Assembly: GCA_016210565.1 (NCBI GenBank)
Contig: JACQUA010000166.1
Location: forward strand, 1 to 35,124
DNA length: 35,124 nt
Reading direction: 5' to 3'
Origin: Chloroflexota bacterium
Lineage (GTDB): Bacteria > Chloroflexota > Dehalococcoidia > JACQUA01
Both the position numbers and the translations under genes were made by a program. Each line of letters opens with the position of its first letter. Within the stretch, counting starts at the first letter, position 1. This document shows positions 29,488 through 35,124 of the stretch, piece after piece. Below the pieces are notes generated by a model. The model saw only the letters and a list, made by a program, of their open reading frames with translations. It did not search any database and was not told where the DNA came from.

Positions 29488-30720
29488 ATGAGGGTTTCTC
29501 CCCTTAGAGTGGCTATGCTCAGCCTGCATAGCTGTCCGCTGGACGCGCCCGGCCGCCGGGACACGGGCGGGATGAATGTCTACGTCCAGCAGTTGGCCCT
29601 CGGCCTGGGGGCAATGGGCATCGGCGTCGACGTGTTCACCACGACCCACCGGACGGCGTCGGAGGAGGACGAACTGCCTTCCTCCAATGTGAGGCTTATT
29701 CATTTGCCGGTGAGCTACGAGGGGGACAAGCTGGGTATGGTGGCGCTGTTGCCGGATATCGTCCGGGAGATAAAGCGTTTCGCCATGGAGGAGAACGCCC
29801 GCTACCACCTGGTGCACAGCCACTACTGGCTATCCGGCCTAGTGGGAGTGGAGTTGACCCGTCAGTGGAGAATCCCCCACGTGGCGATGCTCCATACGTC
29901 CGCGCGGGCCAAAAACATTTACGTGGGCGCGGGGGCTGAGCCGGAGGTCAGGCAGCGAGCGGAGGAGAATGTCCTTGAGTCGGCGGAGATGATCATAGCC
30001 TCGACGGTCAGCGAGAAACTGGACTTGATATGGCTTTACAAAGTGAAGGACCGGAAAATCGCCATTGTTCCCTGCGGCGTCGATCTGGAGCTTTTTCTGC
30101 CTCGCGCCAGGTCCGAGGCCCGCCAGGCATTGGGACTGAAAGGTGGCCCGCTGCTGTTGTATGTCGGTAGAATCGAGCGTGGAAAGGGGATCGAGTCGCT
30201 GGTGAGGGCGATGGCCCTGCTGGGGGAGACGAGCGCCCGGCTCATCATCGTGGGCGGCGACGGGTCGGACAAACGCAAGCTCGGCGAATTGCGGCAACTG
30301 GCGCAGAAACTGGGCATCGCGGAGCGCATTGACTTCCGTGGGGTTGTGCCGCATGAGGAGTTACCGCTGTACTACGCTTCAGCCGATGTCTGTCTGCTGC
30401 CTTCCCGCTACGAGACCTTCGGCATGGTGGCCCTGGAAAGCCTGGCCTGCGGTACCCCGGTCATCGCCTCGCGGGTGGGCGCTATGGCGCAGGTGATCCG
30501 CCCGGGCGTGAACGGTTTTCTGGTGGACGCCGTTTCGCCCGAGTCTATCGCCGCGGCCTGCCAGACCGTTCTCGATAATGGGGATTTGCGGCAGGCGATG
30601 GCCGGTCAGGCCAGGAAGACGGTGGAACCGTACGCCTGGCCGAGCGTGGTCAGGGAAATTGCCGAGCAGTACCGCTCGGTGCTGGGAAGCTGGGATTCCC
30701 GGGCTCCGGAACCGAAATGA
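29488..30720 (+). CDS. GT4 glycosyltransferase, MshA-like
   Basis: 410 residues from the ATG at 29488; no Shine-Dalgarno is seen and the upstream sequence is repeat. The N-terminal GGMNVYVQQLALGLGAMGIGVDVFTT loop, HSHYWLSG and IIVGGDGSDKRKL are typical of GT-B retaining enzymes. The EX7E motif is E309-TFGMVAL-E317. The combination GGMNVYV...HYWLSG is common in D-inositol-3-phosphate glycosyltransferases (MshA) and sucrose-phosphate-synthase-like enzymes. It would transfer a sugar from a nucleotide donor in the cytoplasm. A PIG-L/LmbE deacetylase lies two genes downstream, as in GlcNAc-inositol pathways. The acceptor cannot be told from sequence. Confidence 0.87.
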   Translation: MRVSPLRVAMLSLHSCPLDAPGRRDTGGMNVYVQQLALGLGAMGIGVDVFTTTHRTASEEDELPSSNVRLIHLPVSYEGDKLGMVALLPDIVREIKRFAMEENARYHLVHSHYWLSGLVGVELTRQWRIPHVAMLHTSARAKNIYVGAGAEPEVRQRAEENVLESAEMIIASTVSEKLDLIWLYKVKDRKIAIVPCGVDLELFLPRARSEARQALGLKGGPLLLYVGRIERGKGIESLVRAMALLGETSARLIIVGGDGSDKRKLGELRQLAQKLGIAERIDFRGVVPHEELPLYYASADVCLLPSRYETFGMVALESLACGTPVIASRVGAMAQVIRPGVNGFLVDAVSPESIAAACQTVLDNGDLRQAMAGQARKTVEPYAWPSVVREIAEQYRSVLGSWDSRAPEPK

Positions 30721-30840
30721 CGAATGACGAAGCCCGAATCACGAATCAATGACGCAACCCGAATGACCAATGACCGGGGTGGGGAATCTTGAACCTGCAA
30801 TCTGTAATCGGCAATCTGTAATCTTGAATCTCTAAGAAGG
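30717..30840. repeat. GACGAATGACGAAGCCC and CAATCTGTAATC repeat tract
   Basis: ATGACGAATGACGAAGCC-type words (from 30717, overlapping the stop of the glycosyltransferase) and CAATCTGTAATCGGCAATCTG words that are the complement of those ending the GNAT gene. The tract stops directly before an AAGGAGG ribosome site. Confidence 0.6.
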
Positions 30841-30847
30841 AGGCACC

Positions 30848-31429
30848 ATGAGCACCATCGCCGAAGTCATTACCCCGGAGCGGTACAAAAAGGGATTCAC
30901 CTACGCGGAGTACCTGCCGCAGACGGGGGAATTCCAGCCGCAGTTCCAGAACGTGGAAAAGGCGTTCAAGCTCCCCCCGGAAGATGCCGAACATTACCGG
31001 AAGAACGCGGGCAAACTGAGTTCGATGAAAGTATTGGTGCTGGTAGGGGACACCAGCCCGGACGTCTGGCGCGCCCTGCCGGTCATGGACCAGATCACCA
31101 AAGCGGCCGGCATCGAGATGCGCATCTTCCGCCGCGATGATAACCAGGACATCATGGACCTGTTCTTGAACCAGGGGAAGTTCCGGTCGATCCCGGTCGT
31201 CGCCTTCTTCGACAAGAACCTGCGGCCGCTGGGCCATTGGATCGAGCGGCCAGCCGTGGCCCACAAGCTCATGGAAGGCTGGCGGGCCGAGCTGGCGGCC
31301 AAGAACCTCAGCCAGGATGAGGTCAGGGCTGAGTTGAAGCGTCGCCGGGAGCCCTATGTGCAGGAGTGGTGCAGGGATGCGGCGCGAGAGCTCAGGGAAT
31401 GGGTCACGAAGATCGCCCCGAAAGCCTAG
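30848..31429 (+). CDS. Thioredoxin-fold protein lacking the CxxC motif
   Basis: 193 residues; AAGAAGGAGG precedes the ATG at 30848. The central part, MKVLVLVGDTSPDVWRALPVMDQI...MRIFRRDDN...SIPVVAFFDKN, has the thioredoxin-like strand pattern with the cis-proline position kept (IPVV). The site where WCxxC would be reads DTSPDVW, so it cannot be a thiol-disulfide oxidoreductase. The C-terminal third is a long charged helix pair (LSQDEVRAELKRRREPYVQEW). This matches a small family of thioredoxin-like proteins of unknown function. Its neighbours are a glycosyltransferase and a deacetylase. Confidence 0.75.
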   Translation: MSTIAEVITPERYKKGFTYAEYLPQTGEFQPQFQNVEKAFKLPPEDAEHYRKNAGKLSSMKVLVLVGDTSPDVWRALPVMDQITKAAGIEMRIFRRDDNQDIMDLFLNQGKFRSIPVVAFFDKNLRPLGHWIERPAVAHKLMEGWRAELAAKNLSQDEVRAELKRRREPYVQEWCRDAARELREWVTKIAPKA

Positions 31430-31472
31430 TGCAGCATGGCGGAAAGCCGTAATGGTGGGAAAGACCCTTCGA

Positions 31473-31518
31473 CTTCGCTCAGGGTGACAGCCGACGTAAC
31501 CTGTCATTCTGAGCGAAG
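31473..31518. repeat. CTTCGCTCAGGGTGACAG inverted repeat
   Basis: Arms at 31473-31490 and 31501-31518 (18 bp, two mismatches) with a 10-bp loop. It belongs to the same family as 1-50, 24668-24788 and 25504-25675, and lies in the gap between the thioredoxin-fold and LmbE genes. Confidence 0.75.
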
Positions 31519-31572
31519 CGAATAATCTTTCCGGGAGCCCTGCAATTAAGTACCAGCCGGAGGTAGTCTGCA

Positions 31573-32268
31573 TTGGTCACCGATTCGAGTGAACGCATCC
31601 TGGTGGTGGCGCCGCACCCGGACGATCCGGAGATGGGCGCCGGCGGGACTATCGGCCGATGGGCCATGGAGGGAAGACAGGTCTATTACGCCATGTGCAC
31701 CAATGGCGACAAGGGCAGCAGCGACCCGGAGATGACCTCGGAGCGGCTGGCGCGCATCCGGCGGGAAGAGCAGTTGGCCGCGGCCAGGGTACTGGGCGTG
31801 AAAGAGGTCATATTCCTGGATTACCCGGACGGGGGCCTGGAGGACACGCCCCAGTTCCGCGGCGATGTCGTCCGGCTGATCCGGCAACTCAAGCCCTACC
31901 GCGTCCTGACCTGCGATCCGCACCGGGAGTATATGTACCACCGCGACCACCGCATCACGGGCCGGGTCGTGATGGATGCCGTCTTCCCCTACGCCCGGGA
32001 CCGGCTGTCTTACCCGGAGCACGAGAAGATGGGGCTGGCGCCGCACAAAGTGGCCGAGGTCTATTTCTGGACGGCGCCCAGGCCGAACTACCTGGTGGAC
32101 GTCACCGGGACGTTCGACCGCAAGCTGAAAGCGGTGCTCTGCCACCAGAGCCAGTTCAAAGATCGCGTCGGAATGGAGGAACGGCTCCGGGAAAGGGCGC
32201 AGATGTTTGGCAAGGAAAAGGGCATTCCCCTGGCGGAGGCGTTCTATAGACTGGAAATACCGCGGTAA
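31573..32268 (+). CDS. PIG-L/LmbE family deacetylase
   Basis: 231 residues from a TTG at 31573; GGAGG (31559-31563) supports it, and no ATG is available before the motif. A13-PHPDD-18 is the zinc-binding signature (H15, D18), followed by PEMGAGGTIGRWAMEG. HRDH (123-126) supplies the third ligand region. LmbE-type enzymes remove N-acetyl from GlcNAc-containing conjugates (MshB, BshB, GlcNAc-PI deacetylase). Together with the GT4 enzyme upstream it could form a GlcN-conjugate pathway, but no cysteine ligase (MshC or BshC) is in the window. The substrate is therefore open. Confidence 0.9.
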   Translation: MVTDSSERILVVAPHPDDPEMGAGGTIGRWAMEGRQVYYAMCTNGDKGSSDPEMTSERLARIRREEQLAAARVLGVKEVIFLDYPDGGLEDTPQFRGDVVRLIRQLKPYRVLTCDPHREYMYHRDHRITGRVVMDAVFPYARDRLSYPEHEKMGLAPHKVAEVYFWTAPRPNYLVDVTGTFDRKLKAVLCHQSQFKDRVGMEERLRERAQMFGKEKGIPLAEAFYRLEIPR

Positions 32269-32274
32269 GAAGAA

Positions 32275-32440
32275 GTAGCCAGTAGCGAGTAGCAAATCAA
32301 AAACCAAACGTCAAAATGCAAAATGACAATGCAAGATTCAAAACTGCCGCCGCGCGCCGCCGGCCTCTCCATTGAAAGCTGATAGCCCTTTCCATTTTGG
32401 TCTGTCATTTTGCCCTTTGATTTTTGATATTTGGTTTTCC
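32275..32440. repeat. Degenerate repeat tract upstream of mutL
   Basis: GTAGCCAGTAGCGAGTAGC, CAAAATGCAAAATGACAATG and their complement TTTTGGTCTGTCATTTTGCCC near the mutL start can fold back on each other. The T-rich end directly precedes the mutL ATG, leaving no clear ribosome site. Confidence 0.55.
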
Positions 32441-32444
32441 CTTC

Positions 32445-34172
32445 ATGCCCATAAAAGTCCTTTCCCCCGACGTTGTTGCCAAAATCGCCGCCGGCGAGGC
32501 GGTGGAGCGGCCGGCCTCGGTAGTCAAGGAACTGATAGAAAACTCCCTTGACGCCGGCGCCACCGAAATCTCCGTAGAGGCCAGGGGCGGCGGCGTGGCC
32601 ATGATCCGTATCTCGGACAACGGAGCGGGCATTCCCGCCGCCGAGGCTACCCTGGCCTTCCGTCGCCACGCCACCAACAAGATATCCGGGCTCAAAGACC
32701 TGGAGAACATCAGGAGCCTGGGCTTCCGGGGAGAGGCGCTGGCCAGCATCGCCGCCGTGGCCCAGGTGGAAATGCTGACCCAGACCGGGCAGGAAGAGGC
32801 CGGCGTCTACCTGTTGATGAAAGACAACGTCCTGGCTGAAAGAACTTCCCGGGTCCGGACCCCGGGGACAACGGTCACCGTGCGCAATTTGTTCTCCAGC
32901 GTTCCGGCCCGCCTCAAGTTTCTCAAGTCCGCGGCTACCGAAAGCGGCCATATCGCCAACGTGGTCAACCACTATGCCCTGGCCTTCCCCGAGGTAAAGT
33001 TCAGCCTCTTTGTGGAGGGTCGCCTGGCTTTGCAGACGCCGGGCAACGGCAACCTCCGGGACTGCCTGGCGGCGGTTTACGGCCTCGAGGTCGCCCAGGC
33101 TATGCTGGAAGCCCCGATACATCGGGGTGACGAGAAGAACACCGATGTCACCGTGATCGGCCTCATCAGCCCGCCGGCGGTGACCCGGGCCAACCAGGGC
33201 TATCTTAGTTTCTTCGTGAACCGCCGCTGGGTGCGCAGCCGGACGTTGACCTTCGCTGTTGAAGATGCCTATAAAGGGCTGTTGATGACGGGCAAACACC
33301 CGCTGGCGGTACTGAACATCGTCCTGCCGTTTCCCGAGGTGGACGTGAACGTCCACCCGACGAAGATGGAGGTCCGCTTCCGCAGCGAACAGGCCGTTTT
33401 TGCGGCGGTGCAAAAGGTGGTCAAGCAGACGCTGATACGCCAGTCTCCCGTGCCCGAGATTGAAGTGAGGATGCATGACCTGGCGGGCCAGGCCGAAACG
33501 AGGCAGATATTGTGGGAAGACCTCTCCCGGGACGCGCCGGCGCGTCCGCCGGCGCCGCCGCTCACCCCCGTCGGCCAGAAGCCGGCGGCCCCGCTGCCGG
33601 CGGTCCCGATCCTTCGCGTGCTGGGGCAGCTATCCAGCGCCTATATCATCGCCGAGGGGCCGGAGGGGCTTTACCTGATCGACCAGCACGCCGCCCACGA
33701 GAGGGTCCTCTATGAGGACCTGAAATTGCAGCGGGAGTGCCAGGATGTGACGGTGCAGGGAATGCTCGAACCACTGTCCCTGGAGCTTACCGGCAAGCAG
33801 GCGCTGGTCCTCAAGGAGAAGTCGCCGGTCCTGGCGGGCTTCGGGTTCAACCTCGAGCCGTTCGGCGAGACCAGCTATCTGGTCAGGGGCGTTCCGGCGG
33901 TGCTCAAAGACCGGAACATCGCCGGAGCCCTGATGGGGGTGATCGATGCCCTCGCCGAGGGTCAGGCCGAGGCTGTATGGGAGGAGATAATCGCTGTGTC
34001 CCTGGCCTGCCATGCCGCGGTAAAGGCCGGACAGACCCTGGGCGGCGAGGAGATGAGGGAACTCGTCCGGCTCCTGGAGAAATCGAAGTCGCCCCGCACC
34101 TGTCCCCACGGCCGCCCCACCATGCTGCACCTGAGCTCAGGCAAGCTGGAAAAAGAGTTCGGACGGAGGTAG
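32445..34172 (+). CDS. mutL: DNA mismatch repair endonuclease MutL
   Basis: 575 residues from the ATG at 32445 (MPIKVLSPDVVAKIAAGEAVERP). The GHKL ATPase motifs are VKELIENSLDAGAT, ISDNGAGIP and GFRGEALASIAAV. The C-terminal domain carries the endonuclease motif D413-QHA-x2-E419-x4-E424, AC522-H523 and C553-PHGRP, which bind the catalytic metals. It therefore nicks DNA itself, as in organisms without MutH. A proline-rich linker (about 361-388) joins the two parts. It works with MutS, encoded at 12804. The gene ends in a CCCCCTTTGAA repeat. Confidence 0.96.
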   Translation: MPIKVLSPDVVAKIAAGEAVERPASVVKELIENSLDAGATEISVEARGGGVAMIRISDNGAGIPAAEATLAFRRHATNKISGLKDLENIRSLGFRGEALASIAAVAQVEMLTQTGQEEAGVYLLMKDNVLAERTSRVRTPGTTVTVRNLFSSVPARLKFLKSAATESGHIANVVNHYALAFPEVKFSLFVEGRLALQTPGNGNLRDCLAAVYGLEVAQAMLEAPIHRGDEKNTDVTVIGLISPPAVTRANQGYLSFFVNRRWVRSRTLTFAVEDAYKGLLMTGKHPLAVLNIVLPFPEVDVNVHPTKMEVRFRSEQAVFAAVQKVVKQTLIRQSPVPEIEVRMHDLAGQAETRQILWEDLSRDAPARPPAPPLTPVGQKPAAPLPAVPILRVLGQLSSAYIIAEGPEGLYLIDQHAAHERVLYEDLKLQRECQDVTVQGMLEPLSLELTGKQALVLKEKSPVLAGFGFNLEPFGETSYLVRGVPAVLKDRNIAGALMGVIDALAEGQAEAVWEEIIAVSLACHAAVKAGQTLGGEEMRELVRLLEKSKSPRTCPHGRPTMLHLSSGKLEKEFGRR

Positions 34173-34208
34173 ATCCCCCTTTGAAAAAGGGGGACTAAGG
34201 GGGATTCA
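34172..34208. repeat. CCCCCTTTGAA hairpin repeat, copy 3
   Basis: ATCCCCCTTTGAAAAAGGGG and the following GACTAAGGGGGATTC directly after the mutL stop. A short stem-loop of this kind could act as a terminator-like element, but there is no T-run. Confidence 0.7.
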
Positions 34209-34297
34209 AGACGTAGGGTGGGTTAAGCACAGAGGGGAGGCGAGGAAGTGGGGTGGCTGCGCGAACCCACCAAACACCCTCTCTTTCCCGGGGACGC

Positions 34298-34657
34298 TCA
34301 CTCCTTGATGTCCCGCGGTCTGATGACCAGTTCGATTCCTTCCAGCACCTGGGCCATCCGGCCACGGGGAAGGGCGCCGATCTTCTCCACCAGGTCTCGT
34401 TTGTCCACCGTGAAGATCTGGGTAACGTTGACCACGCTTTGTTCTGGAAGATTGGCCTCGCCTTCTTCGAGCAGCACATTGCCGGGCGACTTTGCCCGTT
34501 GGATATTGGAGGTCAACGAACACATGACAACGGTGTTGATGCGACTCCGGTTGAACACGTTGTTTTGGATGACCACGTGAGGGTGACGGTACGCCGGTTC
34601 AGAGCCTGAGGGCTCGCCCAGGTCAACCCAGAATACGTCGCCCTGGTTGATTACCAC
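34298..34657 (-). CDS. MazF/PemK family toxin
   Basis: 119 residues. INQGDVFWVDLGEPSGSEPAYRHPHVVIQNN is the MazF opening with the conserved GDxxxxDL and the RPxxV(V/I)xxN equivalent. NTVVMCSLTSN and NLPEQSVVNVTQIFTVDKRDL hold the active-site loop and the strand before the last helix. MazF enzymes cut RNA at short sequences. The start overlaps the antitoxin stop by 7 bp on the minus strand. Full length, no visible damage. Confidence 0.9.
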   Translation of the reverse strand: MVINQGDVFWVDLGEPSGSEPAYRHPHVVIQNNVFNRSRINTVVMCSLTSNIQRAKSPGNVLLEEGEANLPEQSVVNVTQIFTVDKRDLVEKIGALPRGRMAQVLEGIELVIRPRDIKE

Positions 34658-34902
34658 TGGTCTTTCACCAACTGGCGATGCCTGGATTTCATCCGCGCTC
34701 TCAGCCTTGCTTCCGCGGCGTCGGCCGGCTCCTCATATGCGGCGTTGATGGCATCGATCAACTTCTGGTTCTTGCGACGTTGAATTAACTCCCGGGTGGC
34801 CAGCGAAAACAGATGACTCCGCGAGACCTTCATTTCTTTAGCCAGAGCTTCGACTTCGTCGAAGAGGGGCTTTTCAATTGAGATAGCTATCTTGACGGCC
34901 AT
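34651..34902 (-). CDS. MazE-like ribbon-helix-helix antitoxin
   Basis: 83 residues from the ATG at 34902, with GAGG 7 nt upstream; a longer start at 34938 runs into a repeat. MAVKIAISIEKPLFDEVEALAKEMKVSRSHLFSLATRELI is an RHH DNA-binding domain. The acidic and basic C-terminus (EEPADAAEARLRARMKSRH) would bind the toxin. It overlaps mazF by 7 bp and probably represses the pair. A CACAGGC palindrome lies in its 5' leader (34936-34955). Confidence 0.85.
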   Translation of the reverse strand: MAVKIAISIEKPLFDEVEALAKEMKVSRSHLFSLATRELIQRRKNQKLIDAINAAYEEPADAAEARLRARMKSRHRQLVKDQW

Positions 34903-34930
34903 TTCTTTACCTCGCTTGGGAAATAGCCCC

Positions 34931-34957
34931 GGTACCACAGGCCGCCGTGCCTGTGAG
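34931..34957. repeat. GGTACCACAGGC palindrome, copy upstream of mazE
   Basis: GGTACC followed by CACAGGCCGCCGTGCCTGTG (34936-34955). It differs by one base from the copies at 4869 and 10973. In the mazE transcript it would form a hairpin about 30 bp before the start codon. Confidence 0.75.
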
Positions 34958-34968
34958 AGCCATTATTT

Positions 34969-35061
34969 TCATCCTTGATGTCGCCTGGCCAGCCAAGCAC
35001 TGAGGATTACGCTGAGTATAACCTGCAGTAAGAACAGTGTCAATACCGCGAATTGAATCAT
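34969..35061 (-). CDS. Possible 30-residue membrane peptide
   Basis: A short ORF (ATG at 35061) encodes MIQFAVLTLFLLQVILSVIL followed by SAWLARRHQG. That is one hydrophobic helix of about 22 residues with a positively charged C-terminal end, the layout of small single-pass membrane proteins and of some type I toxins. No clear Shine-Dalgarno is seen. Chance hydrophobic ORFs of this size are not rare. Confidence 0.3.
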   Translation of the reverse strand: MIQFAVLTLFLLQVILSVILSAWLARRHQG

Positions 35062-35124
35062 CTAAAATGTAACCCAAGGCATGTCTGCTAAATCATGAAA
35101 AATGTTACCGAGCGAGCGAGAAAG

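Noticed and set aside
1..35124. Prophage or integrative element
   Set aside because: No integrase, phage structural, conjugation or transposase gene and no tRNA attachment site are visible, although toxin-antitoxin and R-M genes are dense.

Overview
The window looks like a bacterial chromosome segment of moderate to high GC. The gene families, anaerobic-type molybdenum enzymes, self-nicking MutL and dense intergenic hairpin repeats suggest an uncultured anaerobe such as Chloroflexota/Dehalococcoidia. That placement is an inference from gene content; there is no rRNA or other phylogenetic marker here. I see no tRNA, rRNA, CRISPR array or transposase.

Layout. (1) 1-7424, plus strand: a MarC-family membrane protein, a universal stress protein and a three-gene molybdenum hydroxylase operon. 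The third gene of that operon carries a complete GltD-like NAD(P)H/FAD/Fe-S flavoprotein nested inside its FAD subunit. (2) 7531-12183: an accessory block with a small unknown gene, a truncated hicB, an AvaI/BsoBI-like restriction-modification pair whose genes converge and overlap, a hicAB module whose hicA is split by an 81-bp repeat insertion, and a BglII-like endonuclease without a methylase. (3) 12804-17205: mutS, an AbrB-type regulator between 18-bp direct repeats, and a creatinase/prolidase-fold protein that seems to lack most metal ligands. (4) 17284-23125: a second accessory block with an MNT/HEPN pair, a lone HicB, a Phd/RelE pair, a PD-(D/E)XK-like protein, an RHH/Doc pair with doc frameshifted, a probable dual-OB protein and two DUF488 proteins. 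(5) 23282-27805, minus strand: a three-gene redox operon made of a DMSO-reductase-superfamily molybdoenzyme resembling acetylene hydratase, a four-cluster ferredoxin and an NAD(P)/FAD oxidoreductase. (6) 28333-34172, plus strand: a GNAT/FemAB-like protein, a GT4 glycosyltransferase, a thioredoxin-fold protein without CxxC, a PIG-L/LmbE deacetylase and mutL. (7) 34298-35061, minus strand: a MazEF-like pair and a possible 30-residue membrane peptide.

Several families of short palindromic or inverted repeats run through nearly every intergenic gap. Some reach into genes: one family fills the linker of the nested flavoprotein, one supplies the C-terminal tail of the 2Fe-2S subunit, and one splits hicA with a clean 7-bp direct repeat at its ends. 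The last case suggests the family is, or recently was, mobile. The most interesting items are the nested NAD(P)H-linked molybdenum hydroxylase, the hicA insertion, the acetylene-hydratase-like operon with an altered active-site residue, and the DUF488/dual-OB cluster.
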